A DNA stretch of 64,000 bases from Terriglobia bacterium (GTDB taxonomy: Bacteria > Acidobacteriota > UBA6911): NCBI GenBank assembly GCA_020072565.1, contig JAIQGI010000011.1, forward strand, positions 1 through 64,000, in the 5' to 3' direction. This document shows, piece after piece, positions 16,009 to 25,187 of the stretch (position 1 is its first letter; each line of letters begins with the position of its first letter). The position numbers were made by a program, and so were the translations under genes. A model generated the notes under the pieces. The model was not told the DNA's origin, made no database searches, and saw only the letters and a list, made by a program, of their open reading frames with translations.

Positions 16009-16611
16009 ATGAAAAGACTGCCGATACATCCAGTGAGTCCGCAAGAACGGCACTTGAAAGCCGCCGTCGATGTGCTAAGGAACGGCGGGCTTGTCATTTA
16101 TCCCACGGACTCCGTGTACGGGCTCGGTTGCGGTCTTTTCAACAAGAAGGCGGTCGAAAGGATCTATCAGATCAAAGGCAATGACAAACGCAAGCTTCTG
16201 AGCTTCATCTGTCCGGATCTGAAGGGCATTGCAGAATATGCCTTCGTCTCCAATCCCGCATATAAAATCATGCGGCATCTGCTTCCTGGGCCTTATACCT
16301 TCATTCTTACTGCTACGAAGCAGGTTCCCCGGATCCTCTTGGAGAATCGAAAAACGGTTGGCATAAGGGTGCCGGATGACGCCACCTGCCAGGCTCTGCT
16401 GTCTGAATTCGGATTGCCCATAATCAGCACGAGCGCTTGCCTGCCCGATCAGGGTTTTCTCAGCGACCCTGATGAAATAGCTGAGACCTTCGCACGCACG
16501 GTGGATCTTTTTCTGGATGCTGGACCTGGAGGTCTGGAGCCCTCGACTATTGTTGACCTGACTCAGGAGGAACCCGTTCTGGTCAGGCAGGGCAAAGGCC
16601 CCCTGCGCTGA
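16009..16611 (+). CDS. YrdC/Sua5/YciO-family threonylcarbamoyl-AMP synthase-like protein
   Basis: A 200-residue single-domain protein. GGLVIYPTDSVYGLGCGLFN, IYQIKGNDKRKLLSF, LPGPYTFILTATKQVP and VGIRVPDD are the YrdC fold's nucleotide- and substrate-binding elements. True TsaC/Sua5 enzymes make threonylcarbamoyl-AMP for the t6A modification of ANN-decoding tRNAs. The segment usually reading S-A-N here is STSACLPDQG, and the C-terminus PSTIVDLTQEEPVLVRQGKG is closer to YciO, a relative with weaker or uncertain activity. So the fold is certain and the t6A role is only probable. There is no other YrdC gene in the window to compare with. It is a single-gene unit upstream of the ABC transporter genes. 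Confidence 0.85.
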   Translation: MKRLPIHPVSPQERHLKAAVDVLRNGGLVIYPTDSVYGLGCGLFNKKAVERIYQIKGNDKRKLLSFICPDLKGIAEYAFVSNPAYKIMRHLLPGPYTFILTATKQVPRILLENRKTVGIRVPDDATCQALLSEFGLPIISTSACLPDQGFLSDPDEIAETFARTVDLFLDAGPGGLEPSTIVDLTQEEPVLVRQGKGPLR

Positions 16612-16831
16612 CGGCGGACTCCGAGCTGTTGTTTTTACTTGAATCGCGCATTTGATGAATCGAAACCTCCCTGCCCAAAGCTGCGGCCATGGTACAGAAA
16701 TGTGAGGGCGTGTGCTGATACGAAGCGTGCCCGTGAATTTGGCGGTCAACGGACTGGCAAAAAAATTCGTATATGAAACCAGTGGGAGGAACACGGACCA
16801 GGACTGCGGTGCTGGAGTTTGCGGAGGCATC

Positions 16832-17761
16832 TTGATCGAGGTTGAAGGACTGTCCAAGAAATACGGCGACTTGCTCGCAGTTGCAGATGTAAGCTTCACC
16901 GCCGAGGCCGGGAAAATTCTGGGGCTGCTGGGGCCCAACGGTGCGGGCAAGACCACGACCATCGGCTGCATCTCAGGGCTGCTCCAGCCCACCACGGGCA
17001 GAGTCCGTGTGATGGGTTACGACGTGATTCTGGAGGGTCGCGCAGCGCGAGCGCAGGTCGGCATCGTCCCGCAAGACCTGGCCCTGTATGAAGAGCTCTC
17101 CGCCACTGAAAACCTGCTCTACTGGGGAGCGGCATACGGGATGCGGGGGGCCCCACTCAAGCAGCGGGCCCAAGAGGTGCTCGCGAGCATTGGCCTGCTC
17201 GATCGGGCGCGTGAACCGGTCAAGCGCTTCAGCGGGGGCATGAAGCGCCGGCTCAACTTCGGCTGCGGCATTTTGCATCGGCCGAAGGTGCTGTTACTGG
17301 ACGAACCCACGCTCGGCGTGGATCCGCAGTCTCGTGTGCATCTGCTCGGTATGGTGCGGAGCCAGGCAGGCGAAGGCGCCTGCGTGCTCTACACCACCCA
17401 CTACATGGATGAGGCCGAGACCCTCTGCGATCGGCTTGCCGCGATCGACCACGGCAAGGTCATCGCAAGCGGTTCGCTGCCGGAACTTCGAGCCCTTCTT
17501 GGCGAAAGCGACATCCTGCGGCTCGTGGGACATTTCGACGCCGCCAAGGCGGTCGAGGCGTTGAAGGCGCTGGATGGAGTGGAAGTAGTGCAGGCTGACG
17601 AAGGGGCACTGAGGCTTGCGATTCTCGGCGCCTCGCGCAAGCTACCGGACCTCTTCGCTGCCCTCGCGCGCACAGGCGCCGAGGTGCGCGAAACCACGCT
17701 GACTCAGCCAAGCCTGGAGAGCCTGTTCATCAAGCTCACCGGCAAGGAACTGAGGGAGTGA
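16832..17761 (+). CDS. ABC-2 exporter ATP-binding protein
   Basis: About 309 residues from the TTG at 16832, where GGAGG is close upstream; a longer frame reaches GTG at 16712 but its extra 40 residues do not resemble the family. Walker A is GPNGAGKTT, the Q-loop is IVPQDLALYEELSA, the signature is RFSGGMKRRL, Walker B is LLLDEPTLGVD and the switch His is in TTHYMDEAE. The C-terminal ~90 residues form the usual regulatory extension of the ABC-2/YbhF-like exporters. It overlaps the first permease by 4 nt and is the energy subunit of a three-gene exporter with two permeases. Substrate is unknown; such systems export drugs, lipids or polysaccharide precursors. Confidence 0.92.
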   Translation: MIEVEGLSKKYGDLLAVADVSFTAEAGKILGLLGPNGAGKTTTIGCISGLLQPTTGRVRVMGYDVILEGRAARAQVGIVPQDLALYEELSATENLLYWGAAYGMRGAPLKQRAQEVLASIGLLDRAREPVKRFSGGMKRRLNFGCGILHRPKVLLLDEPTLGVDPQSRVHLLGMVRSQAGEGACVLYTTHYMDEAETLCDRLAAIDHGKVIASGSLPELRALLGESDILRLVGHFDAAKAVEALKALDGVEVVQADEGALRLAILGASRKLPDLFAALARTGAEVRETTLTQPSLESLFIKLTGKELRE

Positions 17762-19002
17762 CCGTGAGATTCCTATGGAGCGCGGCGATCAAGGACGTGC
17801 GGCGTCGCCTGCGCGATCCGCTTGCCCTGCTTCTCTGGCTCGTCATTCCCTTGGCCATTGCAAGCCTGATCGCGCTCGCATTCGGGGGCCAGGAAGGACC
17901 GCAGCTCAGCGCTCGCCTCCTCGTTGCGGATGAAGACGGCAGCCTCCTGAGCAGCCTCCTGGTGAGATCCTTTGGGCAATTCGACGCCGGCAATCTCGTC
18001 CAGACGGAATCGGTCGCGCAGGAGACGGGCCGAACCCGCCTCGAGCAGGGGGATGGAAGTGCGCTCCTGGTGATACCGCGGGGTTTCGCAGCGGCAGTCC
18101 TCAACCAGCAGCCGACCAGGCTGCTGCTCGTGACCAATCCCGAACAGCGCATCCTGCCAGGAATTCTCAAAGAGGGGCTCGAGATGCTGACGGACGCGAT
18201 CGCCTATTTGCAACAGCTCTTCGGAAAGGAACTCCGTGAAATGGCCGCCGGTCCGGGGGCGGGCCGCACCAGTTTTCCCGATGCTACCATCGCCCGGCTG
18301 AGCATCTCGATCAACCGGTTCGTCCAACGCCAGCAAAAGTATCTCTTTCCACCGGTGATAGAGATCGAGACCACAACAGACCAGGCCCAAAGCAGCGAGA
18401 TCAACTTTTCATTGCTGTTTTTACCCATGATCCTCCTCATGGCTCTGACGTTTACTACTCTGGGTTTGAGCGATGATTACTGGCAGGAGCGTGATCGGGG
18501 AACGCTGGCACGAACTCTCACTACACCGGGCGGCGTGCCCGGGCTCCTGGCCGGGAAAATGATCTCCGCCCTGATCATCTCGACGCTCCTGTCGTCCGTG
18601 ATCCTCGCGATCGGCATGGCGTACCTCTCGCTGCCTTTTGGGGTTTTCCCGCTGGCCGTGGCATGGTCAGCCGCCACAGGCGCGTTGCTGCTTGCGCTTT
18701 TTTTGCTGCTTCAAACACTTGCTCCCAGCCGCCAGACCGCATCCGTGCTGGTAACCAGCCTGGTGTTCCCACTGCTGATGCTCGGCGGCAGCTTCTTCCC
18801 TCTGGAGACCATGCCCGGCTGGATGGCCGCGGTCGGACGCTGGACGCCGAACGGCTGGGCTGCGGAAAGACTCAAGGACATACTCCTGAAGCGGGCGGAT
18901 CCAGTGTCTATCACGATCGCTTTTGCTGTCTTCCTGGTCGCCTGCATGTGCCTTCTCTTTTTGAGCGCGCGCCGCATCCGGCACGTTCTGGCAGGGAGGT
19001 AA
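17758..19002 (+). CDS. ABC-2 type permease (first of pair)
   Basis: A 414-residue membrane protein starting at GTG in a 4-nt overlap with the ATPase gene; another GTG two codons on is equally usable. One N-terminal membrane span (PLALLLWLVIPLAIASLIAL) is followed by a ~200-residue extracytoplasmic domain (LLVADEDGSLLSSLLV onward), then a block of five spans starting at FSLLFLPMILLMALTFTTLG. This is the ABC2_membrane_3 architecture of YhhJ/YbhS/YbhR permeases. The motif WTPNGWAAERLKD before the last span is typical. It should form a heterodimeric channel with the next gene. It ends 2 bp before that gene's ATG. Confidence 0.9.
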   Translation: MTVRFLWSAAIKDVRRRLRDPLALLLWLVIPLAIASLIALAFGGQEGPQLSARLLVADEDGSLLSSLLVRSFGQFDAGNLVQTESVAQETGRTRLEQGDGSALLVIPRGFAAAVLNQQPTRLLLVTNPEQRILPGILKEGLEMLTDAIAYLQQLFGKELREMAAGPGAGRTSFPDATIARLSISINRFVQRQQKYLFPPVIEIETTTDQAQSSEINFSLLFLPMILLMALTFTTLGLSDDYWQERDRGTLARTLTTPGGVPGLLAGKMISALIISTLLSSVILAIGMAYLSLPFGVFPLAVAWSAATGALLLALFLLLQTLAPSRQTASVLVTSLVFPLLMLGGSFFPLETMPGWMAAVGRWTPNGWAAERLKDILLKRADPVSITIAFAVFLVACMCLLFLSARRIRHVLAGR

Positions 19003-19004
19003 AA

Positions 19005-20147
19005 ATGTTGCGCAGCACATGGCTGATCGCCAGGATGGACCTGCAGTTCGTGCTGCACACCCGCTTGACACTCCTCTGGCTTTTCGTGATGCCCATCATT
19101 TTCTTTTACTTCATCGGCACGGTCACGAAGGATTTTGGCGGCGGCACGATCGCACAGGGCGAGCAGTTGGCGCTCCGGGTGGAAGATGGCGCCGGGTTTC
19201 TCGCCGATCAAATAGCCGTTCGCCTGCAGGAAGGCGGTTACCGTATCGTCAGGCCGCAGACGGCGGAGAGTTTTGCGGAGCAGCCGCGTCGCATGGTCAT
19301 CCCCCGAGGTTTTACGGACAAGGTGGTCAACGGAGAGAAGGTTGTTCTGCGTCTTCAGCGCAAGGAAGCGGGCCTGGAGCAGGACTACGACAAGGTCCGA
19401 CTCGCGCGTGCCGTCTATACGACGCTGGCGGATCTGATCAGCACCTTAGAGGCGGGAGAGGAGCCGAGCCCCGAAGCTTTTCGCAGGCTGAAGGAGGCTC
19501 CCCGTTCCGTGACATTGGACGTCCAGCCGGCAGGAAAGCGCCGGCTGATACCGACCGGATTCGAGCAGGCCATTCCCGGAATCATGGTAATGTTTACCCT
19601 CACCGTGTTGTTGACCAGCGGCGCCATTACCCTTGTCGTCGAGCGCAGGAAGGGGCTTCTGCGGCGGCTCGCCTCGACGCCGATTCCGCGCGGCGCCATC
19701 CTGCTAGGCAAATGGACAGGCAAGATGGCGTTGGCGTGCGTTCAAATCACCTTCGCCATGATTGCAGGGACGGTGATCTTCTCGATGAGATGGGGACCTG
19801 CACTGCCGATGATTCTCCTCGTGATGCTTGGCTGGGCAGCCCTCTGCGCGTCCCTTGGCCTGCTTCTGGGAAACCTGGCGCGTACGGAAGGACAAGCGAG
19901 CGCGATCGGCGTGCTGGCGGGCATGGTGCTCGCCGCTGTGGGCGGATGCTGGTGGCCGATCGAGATTACGCCGCGGTGGATGCAGACACTGGCAGCCTGC
20001 CTGCCGACCGGTTGGGCCATGGGCGCGCTGCACAAATTGATCAGCTTTCAGGCGGGTTGGACCAGCGCGCTCCCTCATGTGATCGCGATGTTGACCGCCG
20101 CGTTGGTGCTTGGGTGGCTGGGAGCCCGCCTGCTCCGTTTCGAGTAG
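19005..20147 (+). CDS. ABC-2 type permease (second of pair)
   Basis: A 380-residue permease starting at ATG 19005 with GGGAGGT about 5 nt upstream. The architecture mirrors the previous gene: N-terminal span (LTLLWLFVMPIIFFYFIGTV), a long extracytoplasmic domain with LRVEDGAGFLADQIAVRL and RLQRKEAGLEQDYDK, then five spans from IPGIMVMFTLTVLLTSGAIT, with the conserved ERRKGLLRRLASTPI before span two and CLPTGWAMGALHKLIS before the last. The paired permeases and one ATPase make a complete exporter. Because the frame is open for more than 300 nt upstream inside the previous gene, the start matters; the ribosome-binding site settles it. Confidence 0.9.
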   Translation: MLRSTWLIARMDLQFVLHTRLTLLWLFVMPIIFFYFIGTVTKDFGGGTIAQGEQLALRVEDGAGFLADQIAVRLQEGGYRIVRPQTAESFAEQPRRMVIPRGFTDKVVNGEKVVLRLQRKEAGLEQDYDKVRLARAVYTTLADLISTLEAGEEPSPEAFRRLKEAPRSVTLDVQPAGKRRLIPTGFEQAIPGIMVMFTLTVLLTSGAITLVVERRKGLLRRLASTPIPRGAILLGKWTGKMALACVQITFAMIAGTVIFSMRWGPALPMILLVMLGWAALCASLGLLLGNLARTEGQASAIGVLAGMVLAAVGGCWWPIEITPRWMQTLAACLPTGWAMGALHKLISFQAGWTSALPHVIAMLTAALVLGWLGARLLRFE

Positions 20148-20209
20148 ACAGAGGGAAGACCGCGAACGACCCGAAACCCACGAGAGCCTTTGTGTGTCCC
20201 GCGGTAATT

Positions 20210-20581
20210 TCACAAGTCGTCGGAGGGACCCGGGCCTGCGGATTCGTCCTCGCCTGCCTTGCCGGAAGCAACTTCCTGTGCCGCCTCTTCCGCAATCTGG
20301 TCGAAATCTTCCCCCACATCCTCGCCCATCTCTTTACCCATTTTCTTCATCCAGCGGGCGACGCTGGCAGGATCGTTCTCATCCAGACCGCCCAGGCTCG
20401 ATGGATCGGCCAGGGATTCCAGACGTTGTTCCTCGGATTTCGGCGAAGAAAAGCGCGAGTACAGCTGCTCCAGGTTCGTGCCCCTGCAAAACTTGCAGAC
20501 AGGCTGAAACGAGGACGGCGTCAGCACCAGGAAGCTCATCTTGCGTTTGCAGCCGAGACAGGAATATTCGTAGATCGGCAT
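20210..20581 (-). CDS. FmdB-family zinc-ribbon protein
   Basis: A 123-residue protein. MPIYEYSCLGCKRKMSFLV and PVCKFCRGTNLEQLYSRF form the short FmdB-type zinc ribbon with two CxxC pairs at about 8-11 and 29-32. The rest is an acidic helical tail (GEDVGEDFDQIAEEAAQEVA) ending in a disordered Ser/Pro segment. FmdB was named from a regulator of formamide degradation but most members are of unknown function. It is convergent with the ABC exporter genes and lies downstream of moaC with a 186-bp gap. No operon partner is obvious. Confidence 0.85.
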   Translation of the reverse strand: MPIYEYSCLGCKRKMSFLVLTPSSFQPVCKFCRGTNLEQLYSRFSSPKSEEQRLESLADPSSLGGLDENDPASVARWMKKMGKEMGEDVGEDFDQIAEEAAQEVASGKAGEDESAGPGPSDDL

Positions 20582-20767
20582 AGTCTTGCAGCCTTGTCTG
20601 ATTCAAAGTAACGTAACACGATCCCAACCGATAGCGAGGAGTATAGCGCGCGCAAATCTGAACTGGCAAGCTGCGGCAGCCACAAAGTGAAAAGGGGACA
20701 TTCCGAATTCCCAGGTCTCACCATCAAGGGCCGGATATGGTTCGGGAAATTCGGGATGGCACCTCTT

Positions 20768-21271
20768 TCACTTCGTGTATTTGGCCGGTCGGACCCGCTT
20801 GCGGCGGAATGCGCCGCTCTTGCCGCCGGATTTTTCCAGCAGCCGGATTCTCTCGATCGTCGCGCCCTTTTCCACGGCCTTGACCATGTCATAGAGCGTG
20901 AGCGCAGCCACAGAAGCGGCGGTGAGCGCCTCCATCTCGACACCCGTCTGGCCGGCGGCTGAGATGCTTGCTTCAAATCTCACACCGGCATCACGTACTT
21001 CCGTCCGGACATCCACATGAGTCAGGAGCAGAGGATGGCACAGCGGCACCAAATCGGGGGTTCGTTTCGCCGCCATGATTCCTGCAAGACGGGCGGTCCC
21101 CAGCGCATCTCCCTTCGGCAAGCTGCCCTCCGTGATAAGCGCCATGGTCTGGCGCGAGAGTTTCACATAGGACTCTGCGATCGCCTGGCGCCGGGTTACG
21201 GGCTTTTCGGAGACATCAACCATGCGCGCCGCTCCTTCGGAATTGACATGCGAGAGCTTCGGGTCGTGCAT
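20768..21271 (-). CDS. moaC: Cyclic pyranopterin monophosphate synthase MoaC
   Basis: A 167-residue MoaC. Characteristic segments are [75 protein letters not shown] and YDMVKAVEK, carrying the Lys, His, Glu and Asp residues of the active site. MoaC acts after MoaA to form cyclic pyranopterin monophosphate, the first stable precursor of molybdenum cofactor. The start codon follows the moeA stop directly, so the two genes form one unit with moeA first. The C-terminal end ([15 protein letters not shown]) is basic and slightly longer than in many members. The other moco genes are not in the window. Confidence 0.95.
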   Translation of the reverse strand: MHDPKLSHVNSEGAARMVDVSEKPVTRRQAIAESYVKLSRQTMALITEGSLPKGDALGTARLAGIMAAKRTPDLVPLCHPLLLTHVDVRTEVRDAGVRFEASISAAGQTGVEMEALTAASVAALTLYDMVKAVEKGATIERIRLLEKSGGKSGAFRRKRVRPAKYTK

Positions 21272-22498
21272 CTAGCGCCTCCGCAGGAAAAAGTCCGGCA
21301 AAAGCAGGGCCTCGACCCTTTCTCCGCGAGCCAGCATGTCGCGGTTGCCGGGGAAAATGACCAGTGCATTGGAGCGTGAAAAGCCGATGATATCGCCGGA
21401 ACCTCTCCAGGGAAGCGGGTCCACCTTCCACTCGCCGCCTTCGCAGGATACCAGGGCGGGCAAGAAGGCCGTTCTTCCCGGCATCTGTTTCATCGGGCTC
21501 GAAAGCTCTCCGGCAATGCGCGTCAGGTCCGGTCTGGGCAGGCCGCACATGCGTCCGAGAATCGGGCGCACGAAGTTCTCGAATGATACCAGGGACGAAA
21601 CCGGATTACCCGGCAAACCGAAGACGAGCTTGTCTCCCTTGCGTGCAAAGATCGTTGGCTTGCCCGGCCTTACAGCCACCCGGGAAAAGAGGATTGTGAT
21701 CTCCAGCTCTTCGAAGATGGTCTTGACGAGATCATAGGGACCGACGGAAGCCCCGCCCGAGATGATGATCACGTCTCTAGCGAGGCCTTCCACCACCTTT
21801 CGGCGCAACTCTGCCGGCTGGTCCCAGGCGATGCCCAGATACTCGGGCTCGATTCCCAGGCAGCGGAGTTGAGCCGTCAGGGAGTAGGCATTGGAGTTGC
21901 GGATCTGTCCGCCGTGAGGAGTCTCCTCGACCTCGACCAACTCGTCGCCCGTCGCCAGCAGGGCAACCCGTGGCCGGCTCCAGACGGCAACCTGGGTGCA
22001 GCCGAAGGTCGCCAGTACGGCGATTTCTGCCGGGCCGAGCATGCGGCCGGCATCGAGCACAGTCTCACCGGTTGCCGCCTCCAAACCCCGCGGCACGACA
22101 TTCTGGCCCGGCTCAACGGGCTGAAGGATGGTGACGCTCCGTCCGTCTGCAGCCGGCTGGGCGTGTTCGAGCATCTGCACGGCATCGGCCCCGGCCGGAA
22201 CCGCCGCCCCGGTCGTGATCGCCATTGCCTGGCCCGGGTCGATCGCCGCTGAAGCTTCGCGGCCGGCACGCACCTCACCGACGAGTTTCAGAGCGGCCGG
22301 GACGCTCCTGACATCTGCTGCGCGCACGGCATAGCCATCCATTGCGGCGCGATGAAATGGAGGTATGTCCATGCTCGCGACCAGATCCTCCGCCAGCACG
22401 CGGTTCAGCGCTGACTGGAAATGGACTCGCTCCACGCGGGGGGGAGGCAGGCTTTCGAGCACCAGCCCGTACGCCTCCTCAATGCTTATTAGATCCAT
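21272..22498 (-). CDS. moeA: Molybdopterin molybdenumtransferase MoeA
   Basis: A 408-residue MoeA. FHRAAMDGYAVRAADV near the N-terminus, GAAVPAGADAVQMLEH, ALLATGDELVEVEETP, IIISGGASVGPYDLVK and VFGLPGNPVSSLVSFENFVR are all family signatures, and the C-terminal domain IV follows after PFLP-like ARTAFLPALVSCEGG. MoeA inserts molybdate into adenylated molybdopterin to make active Mo cofactor. It is the first gene of a two-gene unit with moaC. I see no moco-type riboswitch upstream; the 90 bp to the neighbouring Lon-like gene contain a degenerate repeat (22512-22570). Confidence 0.95.
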   Translation of the reverse strand: MDLISIEEAYGLVLESLPPPRVERVHFQSALNRVLAEDLVASMDIPPFHRAAMDGYAVRAADVRSVPAALKLVGEVRAGREASAAIDPGQAMAITTGAAVPAGADAVQMLEHAQPAADGRSVTILQPVEPGQNVVPRGLEAATGETVLDAGRMLGPAEIAVLATFGCTQVAVWSRPRVALLATGDELVEVEETPHGGQIRNSNAYSLTAQLRCLGIEPEYLGIAWDQPAELRRKVVEGLARDVIIISGGASVGPYDLVKTIFEELEITILFSRVAVRPGKPTIFARKGDKLVFGLPGNPVSSLVSFENFVRPILGRMCGLPRPDLTRIAGELSSPMKQMPGRTAFLPALVSCEGGEWKVDPLPWRGSGDIIGFSRSNALVIFPGNRDMLARGERVEALLLPDFFLRRR

Positions 22499-22511
22499 TC
22501 AATGCTCTGCT

Positions 22512-22570
22512 TTTCTCAAAACCACGAAAGACGCGAGACACACGACACGAGCTCCATGTGTTTCAGGGGT
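22512..22570. repeat. Degenerate CACGAAA-type intergenic repeat
   Basis: Between moeA and the Lon-like gene the sequence reads AAAACCACGAAAGACGCGAG, then ACACACGACACGAGC. Similar words occur after the thiolase gene (36736-36816) and before the biotin carboxylase gene (39055-39117), which marks it as one member of a degenerate dispersed class. It sits at the end of the minus-strand protease gene. Confidence 0.5.
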
Positions 22571-22588
22571 GTTATCCGTCGATCGGAC

Positions 22589-25015
22589 CTATTTTGCGTC
22601 TTTCTCTTTTTCGCTGTCCGCTTCGGTGAATTTTTTCAGTCCCTCCGCGAAATCCTTCAGCCGCTGCTCTACACGTTGGTTGATGGTGCCTTCCGGATAG
22701 CAACCGTTGACCTTGACCCCTGCGGGCAAACCGGTGAGGATCTCGATGCCTTCGTTGATCGAGCGCACGGCATAGAGGTGGAACTTTCCCTGCTTCACAG
22801 CTTCTACCACATCCGGGCGCAACATGAGGTTTTTGATGTTCTGGATCGGGATCATGACACCCTGGTCTCCGGTCAGCCCTTTGGCCTTGCAGACGTCGTA
22901 GAATCCCTCGATCTTCTGGTTCACCCCTCCTATGGGCTGGATCATGCCGTGCTGGTTGACCGAGCCTGTCACCGCAATGCCCTGCCTGATGGGAGCGTTC
23001 GACAGGCTCGAGAGCAGCGCATAGAGTTCCGTCGATGAAGCACTATCGCCGTCGACGCCTTCATAAGACTGCTCAAAGCAGATGCTCGCCGAGAGCGACA
23101 GCGGCCGTTCCTGGGCAAAGCTGGCACCGAGATACCCGCCGAGGATCAGCACCCCCTTTTCGTAGATTTTCCCGCTCATCTTCGACTCCCGCTCGATATC
23201 CAGAACCCCACTCTTGCCCACAAATGTTTTCGCCGTGATGCGCGAAGGCTTGCCGAAGCGGATGTCGCCGAGGTCGATCACCGCAAGTCCATTCACCTGC
23301 CCGACGGCTTCCCCGGTCACGTCCACCATGATCGTTCCTTCGGTGATAAACTCCCGGAGGCGTTCCTCGACGAGGCTGGAGCGGAAATATTTTTCCTCAA
23401 TGGCCCGGCGCACATGATCGGCCGAAACGATCTCCCGCCGGTCCTGGGCCGCCCAGAAGCTCGCTTCCCTCACAATGTCGGCGACGTCGCTGAACCGCGA
23501 GGAAAGCTTTTCCTGATCATCCACCAGGCGTGCGCCGTACTCGATGACCTCGGCAACGCCGGTCGGATCGAAGTGGAGCAGGTTCTCATGATGGCAACGG
23601 TTGCTGATGAAGGAAGCGTAGCTCTGCAACGACTTCGTGCTTCGGTCCATCTGGGAGTCGAAGTCCGCCTTCACCTTGAAAATCTTGCGGAAATCCTCGT
23701 CCATCTCATACAGGAGGTGATAGATCATCTGGTTGCCGATCATGATGACCTTGACATTGGTCGGAATCGGGTTCGGACGCATTCCCGCAACCGGCACCAG
23801 GCCATACTGCACGCTCAGGTCTTCGATGCGGACTTCCTTGTTCTTCACCGTGCGCTTCAGGGTTTCCCACACGCCGAAGTTCAACAGAACGTCGTGGGCA
23901 TTGACGACGAGAAATCCCCCATTCGCCTTCATGTAGGCGCCGGCCTGTATCATGGTGAAATCTGTCTGAAGGGTGCCCAGTTGAGTCCAGCGGTCCATGC
24001 GGCCAAAAATGTTGTAGTAGGTGGGATTGGTTTCAATGACGACAGGCGCCCCTTGGACGTCGGTGTTGTCCACGACGATGTTCACCCGATACTTAACGAA
24101 CGGGTCTGCCGGCGGCTCGAGGCTCAGCTTCGCAGTGGGGGAAGATTCTTGCTTCTGACTATCCTCCGTGAAATCATCCAGATGGGACAGAATATAGTCC
24201 TGGACGTCGTCCAGATAGGCAGTGACCCTGGGTAACTGAGCGTGCTGCTCCTTAAGGCTTTCGATTTTCATTCCCACGACATACATGCCGACACGCCTGT
24301 TGAGCTCGTTGACACGGTCGCGGCTCGATTTATTGATGTCTCGCACCTGGCGCAGAAAGGCGTTGATCTCCTGCTGCAGTGCTTCACGCCTCGTCTCGAT
24401 ATCATTCTTGGTTGCCTCATCGAGCGCTTCGAACTGCTCCGGGCCGACAGGATTGCCGTCGATGATGGGAACGACCGAAACGCCCATTTTCGAGATTTCC
24501 AGAGAAAACCCCTGCGTGCGGGCCTTCTCCGAAAGCTGGTTGAACATTTCCTGCTGCAGGTTCTGGTTCTCATGGATCAGGGCGTGCACGCTCTGTTCGT
24601 ACTCTTTGCTCTCGAAAGCCTTAGGAATGTCGGTTTTCAAGTGAAGCACGAGTTCGTCCATTCCGGCCTTGAGTATTTTGGCTCCGCCGGCCGGCATGTT
24701 CAGGACGGTAGGGGAATTGGGGCTGCGGAAGTTGTAAACGAAACACCAGTCGTCGGGCGTGGGCATGGTACAGGCAATATCATCGAGAAACTGCTTGATG
24801 ACGGTGGTTTTCCCAGTGCCCGTGAGGCCGCTCACATAGATGTTGTAGCCCGGGGAGGCGATGCCCAGCCCGAAGCGGATGGCCCGGATGGGCCGTTCCT
24901 GCTCTACCAGCCCTTTAAGGGGAGGAATATCGGCCGTGGTGCCGAAAGGAAAGGCGGAGCAGTCGCAGCGCCAGCGTAGTTGTTCCGGAGACACTTTGTA
25001 CTGTTGCAGGTTCAT
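22589..25015 (-). CDS. Lon-like ATP-dependent protease (YcbZ/LonB-type, S16)
   Basis: An 808-residue protein. Walker A is GLTGTGKTTV at 63-72; a large inserted helical region (about 110-290) breaks the AAA+ core, followed by DFTMIQAGAYMKANGGFLVV and the sensor segments. The C-terminal domain is a Lon (S16) protease: the nucleophile is Ser658 in VDGDSASSTELYALL and the general base is Lys701 in GGVNQKIEGF. The 43-residue spacing equals that between Ser679 and Lys722 of E. coli Lon. The N-terminal LAN substrate domain of classical Lon is missing, so this belongs with the YcbZ-type Lon-like proteins. It degrades unknown substrates in the cytoplasm. It appears monocistronic. Confidence 0.92.
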   Translation of the reverse strand: MNLQQYKVSPEQLRWRCDCSAFPFGTTADIPPLKGLVEQERPIRAIRFGLGIASPGYNIYVSGLTGTGKTTVIKQFLDDIACTMPTPDDWCFVYNFRSPNSPTVLNMPAGGAKILKAGMDELVLHLKTDIPKAFESKEYEQSVHALIHENQNLQQEMFNQLSEKARTQGFSLEISKMGVSVVPIIDGNPVGPEQFEALDEATKNDIETRREALQQEINAFLRQVRDINKSSRDRVNELNRRVGMYVVGMKIESLKEQHAQLPRVTAYLDDVQDYILSHLDDFTEDSQKQESSPTAKLSLEPPADPFVKYRVNIVVDNTDVQGAPVVIETNPTYYNIFGRMDRWTQLGTLQTDFTMIQAGAYMKANGGFLVVNAHDVLLNFGVWETLKRTVKNKEVRIEDLSVQYGLVPVAGMRPNPIPTNVKVIMIGNQMIYHLLYEMDEDFRKIFKVKADFDSQMDRSTKSLQSYASFISNRCHHENLLHFDPTGVAEVIEYGARLVDDQEKLSSRFSDVADIVREASFWAAQDRREIVSADHVRRAIEEKYFRSSLVEERLREFITEGTIMVDVTGEAVGQVNGLAVIDLGDIRFGKPSRITAKTFVGKSGVLDIERESKMSGKIYEKGVLILGGYLGASFAQERPLSLSASICFEQSYEGVDGDSASSTELYALLSSLSNAPIRQGIAVTGSVNQHGMIQPIGGVNQKIEGFYDVCKAKGLTGDQGVMIPIQNIKNLMLRPDVVEAVKQGKFHLYAVRSINEGIEILTGLPAGVKVNGCYPEGTINQRVEQRLKDFAEGLKKFTEADSEKEKDAK

Positions 25016-25187
25016 CTCGCTCCTCGCATTTCGATAAAGGCAGAGCCTTTCACCAGCGACGGACGGAATTCACAGGATAAAATAATAGCCTGGCATGCCT
25101 AGGGACATCCCGCTTATCATCCAGATTGCTGTTGCTGCCTATCCTCCAACTCCCGGTCGAAAGGCAAACATTAAGGTGCGTCATCAA

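Noticed and set aside
19019-20611. Open frame of 530 codons overlapping the second ABC permease and the FmdB gene
   Set aside because: It is a +1/+2 frame shadow of the permease; the permease frame has the spans, the conserved motifs and the ribosome-binding site.
22499-22588. Possible molybdenum-cofactor riboswitch upstream of moeA
   Set aside because: The gap is only 90 bp, is filled by a degenerate repeat, and shows no conserved moco-RNA features.
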